From assembly GCA_038063315.1 (NCBI GenBank), contig JBBTVI010000013.1, positions 1 to 45,114 of the forward strand: a stretch of DNA of 45,114 nt. Direction: 5' to 3'. The notes under the pieces were generated by a model. The model did no database searches. It had not been told where the DNA came from and worked only from the letters and a program-made list of their open reading frames with translations. The stretch comes from JBBTVI01 sp038063315 (GTDB lineage: Bacteria > Patescibacteriota > Minisyncoccia > Sungbacterales > HO2-52-23). This document shows, in pieces, positions 1 to 8,700 of the stretch (its first letter is position 1; every line of letters begins with the position of its first letter). A program made the position numbers and the translations under genes.

Positions 1-429
1 GCTAAAAATCCCGCCGCCGACTTCTCCGGCGTAATCCGAGGATGAGCGAAGAAGGTCGGGTATGTTTTCCGCGATGAATGGAGTGATGGATGGGAGTCCG
101 ATGCGCTCCGCGAAGGACAGGAGCCCCTCCCGGATTTGCGGATACGTTGTGCTGATATTTCCGATGTCTTCAAAAAGGAGCGGCAGAACCAGATATCCAA
201 AAAAAGCGAGCAGGAGAACGCCCGCGGCATACAAAGACATCACTCCGACAAGGCGCGGCACGCCGCGCTTGGCGAGCCATTCGATGGAGGGTTCAAGCGC
301 CGAGGCCACAATAATCGCAAAAAAAAGCGCGGTGAGGATGTCGCTGACGCGATACAGAAAAATCGCCGCAGCAACAACGAGGAGTGCGCGGATAAGGGTA
401 CCGGTGGAAATGTGGAGAGAAGAAGACAT
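1..429 (-). CDS. AI-2E family transporter (PerM-like permease), N-terminal part only
   Basis: The gene runs off the left edge, so only the first 143 residues are visible. They begin MSSSLHISTGTLIRALLVV and contain hydrophobic stretches at about residues 11-38 and 60-80, then the amphipathic segment that follows in AI-2E/PerM family permeases (including a LVLPLLFEDIGNIST stretch). The family are polytopic inner-membrane proteins proposed to export autoinducer-2 or other small molecules; the substrate cannot be told from sequence. The start ATG (429-427) overlaps the TGA stop of the upstream M16 protease gene by one base (TGATG), so the two are probably translationally coupled. Family assignment is by recognition of the N-terminal pattern; the C-terminal half that would confirm it is outside the window. 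Confidence 0.7.
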   Translation of the reverse strand, partial: MSSSLHISTGTLIRALLVVAAAIFLYRVSDILTALFFAIIVASALEPSIEWLAKRGVPRLVGVMSLYAAGVLLLAFFGYLVLPLLFEDIGNISTTYPQIREGLLSFAERIGLPSITPFIAENIPDLLRSSSDYAGEVGGGIFS

Positions 430-1700
430 CAGAATTCAAAAAGCATTTTCTGGAAGGGCGCGGTGTCCGTGAACGGGCCGATCATCGCAAGATTGAGTTT
501 TTCCGGTTTCATGAGTTCTTGGGCAACGGCGTGGATGTCGTCCGTGGTGACGGCGTCTATTTTTGCAAAGACCTCGTCTACGGTGAGGGGTTTCCCGAGG
601 AGCACCTCCTGCTCGCCGACGAAACTCGCGACCGCATTGGATTGCTCAAGTCCGATGAGCGTTGTCCCGCGGATATAGTCCTTAACGCGTTGCAATTCTT
701 CGCCGGAGACCGGCCGCTCGCGCACTTTCCGATATTCGGACAGCATCTCCTGAATCGTCTTGATCGCATTGGCGTGATCCACTCCGGCGTATGTCACAAG
801 ATACCCGCGATTGGAATAACTTTCGTGTGCCGTAGAGACGTTATAGGCGAGGCCGAGTTCCTCGCGGATGCGGATGAACATGCGCGAGGACATGCCACCT
901 CCGAGAATTATCGCGAGCACTCCCGCGGCGTAATGGCGTGGATCCGTCACGTCAAATCCGCGGAATCCGAGCGTGATGTGGGTCTGATCCGTTGTTTTGA
1001 ATTCGGCATGGAGCATCGGAACCCTTTGTGATTCCACGACCGCGGGTTTTGTGCGGATGGGAGGATCGGAACGCGCGTCTCCGAAATTTTTTCGGACAAG
1101 CTCGCGCACCGCGGTCTCATCACAATTTCCCGCGACAATGACGATGGTGTTGGGCGCGGAGTACTGGTGCATGAAATAATTGACAAAGTCGTCCTGCTGG
1201 AGCGCGCGGATAGTTTTTTCGTTTCCGATAATATCCCATCCCGCGGGCTGGTCTCCGTAGAGCAGGCGTTCCCAGATCCACCAGATGTACTGCGTCGGCG
1301 TGTCAAGATCGCGATGGAGTTCTTCCACGATGACCTGTTTTTCCCTTTCAATCTCCTCGGCTTTCAGGAGCGAATTTTTATAAATATCCGTGAGGATATC
1401 AAGCGCTTTTTCAAGGTAGGTTTTTCCAGCTTTGACGAAGTACCCCGTGTATTCGTGTGTCGTGAAAGCATTGTACAAAGCACCCATTCCGTCGAGTTCC
1501 TGGGAGACGAGACGGGCCTCGGGCCGGCGCTGGGTGCCTTTGAAAAACATGTGTTCCAAAAAATGCGAAATGCCGCTCAATTCCCGTGATTCATAATCAG
1601 ACCCAGTTGCGCACAAAATTAGTACCGTCACCGTATTGGTGCCGGACATCGGAGCCGTGATGACGCGGAGACCGTTTGAAAGAGTGGATTTTTTGAACAT
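429..1700 (-). CDS. M16 family zinc metallopeptidase (pitrilysin/MPP-like)
   Basis: A 423-residue protein with the inverted zinc motif HFLEH at residues 46-50 and the downstream acidic helix (EREKQVIVEELHRD) that supplies the third zinc ligand, so it looks catalytically complete. The C-terminal half has the usual M16 inactive-domain pattern (LGGGMSSRMFIRIREELGLAYNV). The family degrades small proteins and peptides; whether this one acts inside or outside the cell cannot be seen, and no signal peptide is present. I chose the ATG giving MFKKSTLSNGLRV because M16 proteins begin just before that strand; the open frame extends 25 codons further upstream but into a repeat-flanked AT-rich stretch. 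Stop codon overlaps the start of the permease gene. A second, distinct M16 gene lies at 11195-12463. Confidence 0.9.
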   Translation of the reverse strand: MFKKSTLSNGLRVITAPMSGTNTVTVLILCATGSDYESRELSGISHFLEHMFFKGTQRRPEARLVSQELDGMGALYNAFTTHEYTGYFVKAGKTYLEKALDILTDIYKNSLLKAEEIEREKQVIVEELHRDLDTPTQYIWWIWERLLYGDQPAGWDIIGNEKTIRALQQDDFVNYFMHQYSAPNTIVIVAGNCDETAVRELVRKNFGDARSDPPIRTKPAVVESQRVPMLHAEFKTTDQTHITLGFRGFDVTDPRHYAAGVLAIILGGGMSSRMFIRIREELGLAYNVSTAHESYSNRGYLVTYAGVDHANAIKTIQEMLSEYRKVRERPVSGEELQRVKDYIRGTTLIGLEQSNAVASFVGEQEVLLGKPLTVDEVFAKIDAVTTDDIHAVAQELMKPEKLNLAMIGPFTDTAPFQKMLFEF

Positions 1701-1728
1701 GGCGTTATGCAGAAGAAGTATGGGATAT

Positions 1729-1971
1729 GTATTATGTATTATGGAAATCTGAGAAATCGTTAAAAAGTCCTCCATCCGTCATTGCGAGCGACCCCGAGTC
1801 TGTCGAGGGGGCGCGCGGCAATCCAGGGATTTTTTGGATTGCTTCGTCGTCTGACTCCTCGCAATGACGATGCGCTATGGATTGTTGAGCCTGTCCCGAG
1901 CGAAGCAAGGGATCCATCCGTTCCTCGCAATGACTTTTTCAATGGTTTCTAAAACCCATAATACATAATAC
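1729..1971. repeat. Family B dispersed repeat, locus 1, within a 16-bp inverted repeat
   Basis: Core from 1778 to 1934 starts GTCATTGCGAGCG and ends CTCGCAATGAC, with internal GGCAATCCAGG/GGATTGC palindromes, as in the seven other family B loci. The outside is bounded by an exact 16-bp inverted repeat, GTATTATGTATTATGG (1729-1744) and its complement (1956-1971). No protein-coding signal; the short open frames here are translations of the repeat. It separates the GlyRS gene from the M16 gene. Confidence 0.8.
1736..1764 (-). promoter_or_regulatory. Possible promoter for the M16 protease gene
   Basis: On the minus strand TTTAAC and TAATAC are separated by 17 bp, ending about 35 bp before the ATG at 1700. 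The -10-like TAATAC lies in the left arm of the exact 16-bp inverted repeat described at 1729-1971. Only a motif match; moderate to low confidence. Confidence 0.35.
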
Positions 1972-1978
1972 CAGCTCC

Positions 1979-3328
1979 CTACCCTAATTTATCTGCCAAA
2001 TAATCCCCCAGCTCTTCGGCGTGTATCCTTTCCTGCTTCGTTGTGTCTCTATCCCGCACCGTTACCGTCTCGTCGTCGAGCGTTTGGAAATCAACGGTGA
2101 TGCACCAAGGCGTGCCGATCTCATCCTGTGCCCAGTAGCGTTTGCCGATGTTTCCCCTGTCATCCCATGCGATCGGCCCCATCCAATCCCGCGCGGTTCT
2201 GGAACGCAAATTATTATACAACATCCGCGCTTTTTCAACAAGTGCCAGTTTATTGCGGAGCAGCGGAAACACCGCGGCCTTAAACGGCGCAAGGCGCGGG
2301 TTGAGCGCAAGGACCGTCCGGGTTCTGCCCTTTTCATCTTGTTCTTCACGATAAGCGTCAAGGAGGAAAAAAAGAATCGCGCGGTCAACGCCTCCGGAGG
2401 TCTCTATTACCCACGGAGTCAAATGTTTTCCTGTTTCTTCGTCAAAATAAGACAGCGGGGTTTTGCTGTAACGGGTATGGCGCGTCAAATCCCATTCTCC
2501 GCGATGGTGGATGCCCTCGCATTCTTTCCATCCGAAAGGCGCATGATACTCGATATCAACTGCGGAGCGCGCGTAATGCGCCCGTTCGTCCGGCGCGTGT
2601 TCCCGAAAACGGAGATTCTGCGCCTTGACGCCGAGGTCAATGTACCACGCGCGTCGCCGCTCCTTCCAATATTCAAACCAACGTCCGGCCTCATGGTCAT
2701 CGGGTCGTATATAATATTGTACTTCCATCTGCTCGAATTCGCGAGAACGGAAAGTGAGGTTCCCCGGCGTGATTTCGTTTCTAAACGCCTTGCCGATCTG
2801 CGCCACTCCGAAGGGTAGTTTCCTGCCGGTCGTGTCCAGGATATTCTTAAAATTGACATGCGCGCCCTGCGTTATTTCGCCGCGGAGGTACACCGTGTCT
2901 TTTTCTCCTTCGATAACTCCGAGACGCGCCTCGACCATTAAATTAAACGTGCGCGGCTCGGTCCATGTCGCGCTCTCGCCTTTTGCCCGATGCTCGTCCA
3001 TGTGGCGCGTGAGTTCGTCTTCGTGATCGGCGCGAAGGCGCGTATGGCAGGTTTTACATTCCACCAAAGGGTCGGTAAAGGCCTCAAGGTGGCCGGAGGC
3101 CTCCCAGACCGTCGGGTTCATCATGATTGCCGCATCAATGCCGACGGTATCGTCGCGCTCCCAGACCGAGGCGCGCCAGAATTCTCTCTTGACGTTATTT
3201 TTGAGCTCTACCCCGAGCGGTCCGTAATCCCAAGTACCCGCAAGGCCGCCATAAATTTCCGAACCCGGAAAAATAAATCCGCGCCGTTTGGCAAGGGATG
3301 CGATGATGTCCATTTTATTCTCGTCCAT
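1979..3328 (-). CDS. glyQS: Glycine--tRNA ligase, dimeric eukaryote/archaea-type
   Basis: A 449-residue class II aminoacyl-tRNA synthetase that charges tRNA-Gly in the cytoplasm. The N-terminus (RRGFIFPGSEIYGGLAGTWDYGPLG) is diagnostic of the single-chain alpha2 GlyRS rather than the alpha2beta2 form. Motif 2 is seen as FRNEITPGNLTFRSREFEQMEVQ and motif 3 as ETSGGVDRAILFFLLDAY; the anticodon-binding domain follows to the C-terminus. The length is close to bacterial members of this type. Start taken at MDENKMDII; a second ATG five codons later is possible and neither has an SD. It is the last gene of the IleRS-RecO-Ig protein-GlyRS run, 16 bp behind the preceding gene. The usual symbol for this single-chain form varies (glyS or glyQS). 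Confidence 0.95.
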   Translation of the reverse strand: MDENKMDIIASLAKRRGFIFPGSEIYGGLAGTWDYGPLGVELKNNVKREFWRASVWERDDTVGIDAAIMMNPTVWEASGHLEAFTDPLVECKTCHTRLRADHEDELTRHMDEHRAKGESATWTEPRTFNLMVEARLGVIEGEKDTVYLRGEITQGAHVNFKNILDTTGRKLPFGVAQIGKAFRNEITPGNLTFRSREFEQMEVQYYIRPDDHEAGRWFEYWKERRRAWYIDLGVKAQNLRFREHAPDERAHYARSAVDIEYHAPFGWKECEGIHHRGEWDLTRHTRYSKTPLSYFDEETGKHLTPWVIETSGGVDRAILFFLLDAYREEQDEKGRTRTVLALNPRLAPFKAAVFPLLRNKLALVEKARMLYNNLRSRTARDWMGPIAWDDRGNIGKRYWAQDEIGTPWCITVDFQTLDDETVTVRDRDTTKQERIHAEELGDYLADKLG

Positions 3329-3344
3329 ATTGTCTGCGTTGGAA

Positions 3345-5264
3345 TTATTGCGGAGTGTCCGCCGGCGCGACCCTGCCCTGTCCTTGTTTGATCGTCGGAT
3401 CGCCTTTCGTCTGTGTGGTCAGCGCGCCTTCGCGGAGGAGGAACTTCCCTTTTGTAAAAGCATCCTCCGCGGAGAATTCGATCGAATTGGTCAGGCCGAG
3501 GGTATCGCCGACGTCGAATTCGGACGGAAAAACAGACACCTGAAACGCGGCGAGAAGCGAGGGTTTGAGTATGCCGGTTCCAGCGGGAACCTTCCCGATG
3601 CGCCAGACCGCCTCGCGCGATTTTTCGTTAAACTCGAGGGTCGTGCCCGGAGGGGCCATTGCGGTTTCCCATTTGACGTGTGTCGGCAGGATCGTACGCG
3701 CGAGAGCTCCGACTGCATCATTGGTAAAGTTCCGCACATCCATGAGTATATTGTATGTGGTGCGCTCGCCGACGCGGGGCGGAATCGGCCCGGAATTCGG
3801 AATGGGAGCGTCTGCGTAAAGCGCGCGGGCTGAAAACTGCATGACCGTCTCTATCTTGAATTCTGCGAGGTCCTCGGCAAGAATTTGGCCGCCGGTCACG
3901 GTCTCCGGGCCTTCGGCCTGGAGGAGTTCGGCGTGCAGCCGGACGACCCCCTTAAAGTCGCGTTCGTCCGCAACAGGAGGGATGGCTTTTGTCCGCACCG
4001 AAAAAGTGAGCTCGCCGTTTGCTCCGGGTCTCACAACGCGCAGGCCCTCGACGCTTCCCGGCCCCCAAATGATGGAGCGGCTTTCCAGGTCAAAAACGCC
4101 CTTATTCTCTATCGAAAGCGTCGGCATGTCAAGAAGCGGCCGTTCTTCAAGAAATGCGCGCAGCGCGATATTTTTGAGCGTTGCCTTGGTGTTGTTTTTG
4201 TAGCGGAGTGAAAAGTCGAGCTTTTGTCCGGGTTTGACGATGGCGGTCCGGGAATCATAGAGAGCGGCGCTGATCGTGATGGGCTGAACCGCGGGAGTCA
4301 GGTTTCCGATCTCGCTCGCATAGGCGATCCATTCGCCGCTACGCTCATCGAAAAATCCAAGCTCTCCTCTGAATGCGTATGACTCTCCCGGCGTGCCCTC
4401 GATGGCACCTTTGAGAGTAATCGCTTCGCTCGTACCCGGTTCAAGTCGTCCGATTGTCCACGTCGCCTCGTCGCGGTCCGGCACCGGATCGGCGGCGCGC
4501 AGCTTGAATTGGTCGGGGATGTGCAGACGCAGGAGGACGTTCTCGTACGGCGTCTGGGCATTTGAAGAATAGCGCACGACAACGGTAAATTCCTGGTTGA
4601 CGGGAGTGGTTTCGGGAAACTCCCATGCGACAGACAAGGGAACGGTGCGGATCAGAATGTTTTGTTCTTTGCCGGTATGGAAGCGGGCGCCCAAGGGATC
4701 CGGCCTGTACGAGACCGCGGCGGATATTGTTTTTTCTTCCCCTTCCAGGCCGAAAAGCCGTATCGCTACTGTTGTTACATGCTCTTGGCCGGGCGCAATG
4801 TCGTCAATCGCGCGCGCAAATCGCGGGGGGGCGGCCTCTTCCGTTTGGTTTTCACGGAGTAATGTTCCCTGGGGGAAAATCACGGCGAGTTCGACGTCTT
4901 TGAGGACGGAACGCGATGTGTTTTTTATGACAAAGGGCACCGAGATAATCTCGCCGGATTCGACGGATTCGGGTGAAAGAATTTTGAGCTCAGCTTCTGT
5001 CCCGCGTCCGCCGAGATAGCGGAGCGCGAGGAGCGTCCCACCTCCGACGATGGCAAGAAGCACGAGTCCGATAAGGAGGATGTTTTTCGCGCCGGGCAAA
5101 CGGATGGGGTGACGCGGAGGGCCTCCACGCTCGGCGCGATGAGGCCAGAAAGACGGAAGGATGCGCGCGAGAGCCGGAAAAAAGAAACGACGCCGCGTTC
5201 TCCGGGTGACGACATCCTCTTTTTTGGCGTACAATTGTTCCTCGAGTTTCTCGATTTTGGCCAT
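3345..5264 (-). CDS. Membrane-anchored protein with repeated Ig-like (DUF11/CARDB-like) domains
   Basis: A 639-residue protein of unknown function. Residues 1-20 are a short charged, coiled-coil-like stretch, 21-60 are very basic and proline-rich, and a single membrane helix spans about 61-81 (NILLIGLVLLAIVGGGTLLAL). The remainder is extracytoplasmic beta-rich sequence with repeated patterns such as ISVPFVIKNTSRSVLKDVELAVIFP and LDFSLRYKNNTKATLKNIALRAFL, typical of DUF11/CARDB-like Ig folds, about four or five copies. The type II topology puts the basic N-terminus inside and the Ig stalk outside. Proteins like this are common in CPR genomes next to housekeeping genes and are inferred to be surface structures. 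It is co-transcribed with IleRS, RecO and GlyRS (21 bp after RecO, 16 bp before GlyRS). Confidence 0.75.
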   Translation of the reverse strand: MAKIEKLEEQLYAKKEDVVTRRTRRRFFFPALARILPSFWPHRAERGGPPRHPIRLPGAKNILLIGLVLLAIVGGGTLLALRYLGGRGTEAELKILSPESVESGEIISVPFVIKNTSRSVLKDVELAVIFPQGTLLRENQTEEAAPPRFARAIDDIAPGQEHVTTVAIRLFGLEGEEKTISAAVSYRPDPLGARFHTGKEQNILIRTVPLSVAWEFPETTPVNQEFTVVVRYSSNAQTPYENVLLRLHIPDQFKLRAADPVPDRDEATWTIGRLEPGTSEAITLKGAIEGTPGESYAFRGELGFFDERSGEWIAYASEIGNLTPAVQPITISAALYDSRTAIVKPGQKLDFSLRYKNNTKATLKNIALRAFLEERPLLDMPTLSIENKGVFDLESRSIIWGPGSVEGLRVVRPGANGELTFSVRTKAIPPVADERDFKGVVRLHAELLQAEGPETVTGGQILAEDLAEFKIETVMQFSARALYADAPIPNSGPIPPRVGERTTYNILMDVRNFTNDAVGALARTILPTHVKWETAMAPPGTTLEFNEKSREAVWRIGKVPAGTGILKPSLLAAFQVSVFPSEFDVGDTLGLTNSIEFSAEDAFTKGKFLLREGALTTQTKGDPTIKQGQGRVAPADTPQ

Positions 5265-5285
5265 TATGCTGTCATCATACCAAAA

Positions 5286-5783
5286 TCAGAATGGTTTTGC
5301 GACCGGCGCGCCGAAAATCAGGAGATCATCCGGTTCTGCCCATCCGAGCGCGGCGCTGAATCGGCGCGCAAAGCCGTCGGCAAATGATCGGGATATTTCG
5401 GGCGGAAAATCCCCTGTTTCGAGGTCCTGTAATGCGGAGACGGCGATGCGCCAAAGATCGGAATCCGGATCCCCTTTTTCGAGGTAGCGCTCCATGAGAT
5501 CGCGGATGTAATGCGCAGCACCCAGGCGCGCGGCATCATTCCGGATGCGCGGCCAATATTCAATCATCTCGGCGTGGATGATTCTCTCTCCGCTTTTTCC
5601 GGAGATGAAGCCGACGGTCGTGAGAGAGATGGTCTCCAGGTGCCCCTTCAATTTCGCGGCTTCTTTATAGATGCCGGTTGCGCGTCCGGATAATTTTCCG
5701 AAATGTTGAGTGTACAACGTGACAAGCGCGTCGGCCTCTCCGATCAACGTCTTTCGGAGAACAATTGCGTCAGTGAAGTGCAT
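5286..5783 (-). CDS. recO: DNA repair protein RecO, short form
   Basis: A 165-residue protein starting MHFTDAIVLRKTLIGEADALVTLYTQHFGKL, the characteristic RecO N-terminal OB-fold. RecO helps load RecA on SSB-coated DNA and anneals strands in the RecFOR pathway. The protein is well short of the usual 230-250 residues: the OB fold and part of the helical domain remain, while the zinc-finger cysteine cluster seen in many RecO proteins is absent and no cysteine pair is visible. Start is supported by the 3-bp spacing behind the IleRS stop. Shortened RecO proteins are common in CPR, so this is probably a functional lineage form rather than a truncation, but that is inferred. Confidence 0.88.
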   Translation of the reverse strand: MHFTDAIVLRKTLIGEADALVTLYTQHFGKLSGRATGIYKEAAKLKGHLETISLTTVGFISGKSGERIIHAEMIEYWPRIRNDAARLGAAHYIRDLMERYLEKGDPDSDLWRIAVSALQDLETGDFPPEISRSFADGFARRFSAALGWAEPDDLLIFGAPVAKPF

Positions 5784-5786
5784 GTT

Positions 5787-8700
5787 TTAAGTCGAAATTC
5801 CAATTCTGACCGTGTGTCCGTCAATGCGCGTCTCGCGCATTGCGTCGTATTTTTCTGATTTGCCGATGACGAGGGGACGGGCGAGGACGCAGGCAGCGAT
5901 CGTTTTTTGAAAAGCAAGAATCATTTTTTCCGCTTCCGCATCTGCCGTGATAAAACACCGGATGGCGTCCTGCGGTTTGAGGCGCGCGTCTTTGCGGAGA
6001 TCCTGAATATTGCGTATGAGTTCGCGCGCAAATCCTTCTGCTTTGAGATCGGGAGTCAGAACGGTATCGAGGGCAATGGCGCTTGCGAGCGTTTCGTCAT
6101 AGTGTATGTCGCGGACATTGATTTCGTCTTTGACGATGTCCAAAATTTCGGCGGGCAATATGATTTGCGTATTGGGCTTTTTTGTTTTCCGGCGTATCGC
6201 AAGCAAAGCAAGCGGCTGCCGGACTTTGATTCCGACCTTACTGCGCTCGGCGAGCGCGAGCGTCGCAATGCGGCGCGCCTCTTCCATATATTGTTCAAGG
6301 CGCGTTTTGACGAGTAGTTTGTCTCTAACGGGATAGCCAGCGATATGAACGCTTTCGGTTGCGCCCAGTTCTTTAGCGGCAAACTCAGCGACAAAAGGGA
6401 TGAGGGGCGCGGCGAGATGCGCGATGGTCTCAAGAAGCGTTCGGAGCACCGCGGAGCATTCTTGTAATTCCCGGTCGCTTGTCGGGTGCTGGAAGCGGGC
6501 GCGCGAGCGGCGCAGCCACCAGCGCGATGCGTCATCAATCAGTTGTTCAATGGCGCGGGCCGCATCCGTCAGTTCGTAGCGCTCAAAGGAATCGCGCGCG
6601 CGCGCGATGGTTCCCTGGAGACGAGAGAGTATCCAGCGATCCAGCGGATTTTTTGTCCCCCGCGGCGTTGATTCGGCCTGCAGTGGCGCACCGTACATTT
6701 TATAAAAGCGCACCATGTTTTCCAATGTGTTGATGGTGCGGCGCAGGCGCTCTCCGACATCGCGCTCGGCAAAATGCTTGGGCTCCCCCGCCGGATTGAC
6801 GGTAAAGAAATACCAGCGGAGTGCGTCCGCGCCGTAGCGCGCGATTACATTCCACGGGTCAACAACATTCCCTTTGGATTTGGACATTTTTTCGCCTTTT
6901 TCGTCGAGGACGTGCCCCAGCGCGATGACAGCCCGGTACGCCGGTCCCCTGTCCATGAGAGCGCCGATGGCGTGGAGCGTATAAAACCACCCGCGCGTCT
7001 GGTCAACGCCCTCGCAGATGAAATCCGCGGGGTATTGCATTTCGGCCGCGTTGTTTTGCGCAAACGGCATTGCGCCGGAATCAAACCAAACATCCATCAC
7101 TTCGGGGACGCGGCGCATCGCTCCGTTGCATCCGTTGCAGCGGATGCGGATATCGTCAACAAACGGCCGGTGGAGATCAAGTTCTCCGTCCGCATTATAG
7201 GGCCAGTTGTGTCCCCGAACGCGTATCAGCGTGCCGGTTTGGTCAATGCGGAATTTTTTCTCAATGGAAGGAGTTTCTTTTTGATCATATCCGCCGTATC
7301 CGACAACTGCGGCAGTGATCGGATTGCCGTGCGAGACGATAAGAATGCGTTTGCCTGAATATTTGCGGTCGAGTTCCCGGAGAAATTCCACCATGCGCCG
7401 TCTGACGTCGGCCATGCTCTCGCCGTTTTTGGGCGGGACGGCATATTGATCCGTTACGCGCGTATAGCGTTCGTGCCACTCGGCGGTGGGGCGGCCGTTG
7501 TAAATTCCGGTGTCGTGTTCGCGCAGGCGCGCGTCATACCGGACGGGTTTTTTCAGGGCGCGGCCTATGATCGCGGTGGTTTCTTTGGTACGCAAAAGAT
7601 CCGAGGAAAAAATCAGATCAACCTTTTCTTTGCGAAGTCGAGGGATCTGCTTTTCAATTTGTTTTTTCCCGTGTTCGGTCAAATGATATTTTCCGGATTC
7701 GGGCCACGAGGAAAGGATTTGCTTCGCATTGGTTTCGGCCTCGCCGTGGCGGAGCAGGAGATATGTATTGAGATCACGCGGAGAATTTTTATCGAGCTCG
7801 GAGAGCGCGCCGACAATGCGCCGCTTGTCGCACGATTCGCACTCCCAGACAGGCAGGGGCGTGCCCCAGTAGCGCGTGCGTGAAAGCGCCCAGTCCTTCG
7901 CGTCCTTGAGCCATTCGCCGAAGCGTCCGTCTTTCATGTGCGCGGGAATCCACGTGATTTTTTTATTGTTGGCAAGAAGTTGTTTGCGGAGGCGCGAGAC
8001 TGCGATAAACCATGAAGATGCGGCATAGTAGAGCAACGGATGATCGCATCGCCAGCAGAACGGATATTCGTGCGGATACGGTCGCATCTTAAGCAGCGCG
8101 CCACTGTTTAATAAATAATTCAATATGATTTTTTCCGTCTCCGCGGCTTTGACCGGACGGCCTTTGAGTCCGGCGCCGAAATCCGCGACAAATCGGCCGG
8201 TCTCGTCCACGGTGTGCTGTTTGGGGAGTCCGACGCTGTTGCCAAGGCGGAAGTCGTCGTCTCCGTACATGACTGCGGTATGGACAACGCCCGTTCCGTC
8301 TTCGGCCGTCACGAAATCCGCCGGATATATTTTATACGATTTTTTGGACTTGAGTTCCTGGACGGGAAAGAGAGGGACATAGTCCAGTCCGTCCAGTTCG
8401 GATCCTTTGAATGTTTCCAGCGATTCCGCAAAATGTCCCAATATTTCCGAGAGCGCTGTTTTTAGATTCGCTGCAAAAATATAATCCGGCTTTTTTTCGG
8501 CATCGTCAGGAAAGAGAACGCCTTGTACCTTGATATACATGATGTCCGGATTGATGGCCAAAGCCACGTTTCCCGGAAGTGTCCACGGCGTTGTGGTCCA
8601 AGATAAAATGTATGCGTTCTTCCATCGCTGGTCAGCGGACTTTATTTTGAACCGGATGAAAACGGAATTGTCCGTCACATTTTTGTACCCGAGGGCCACC

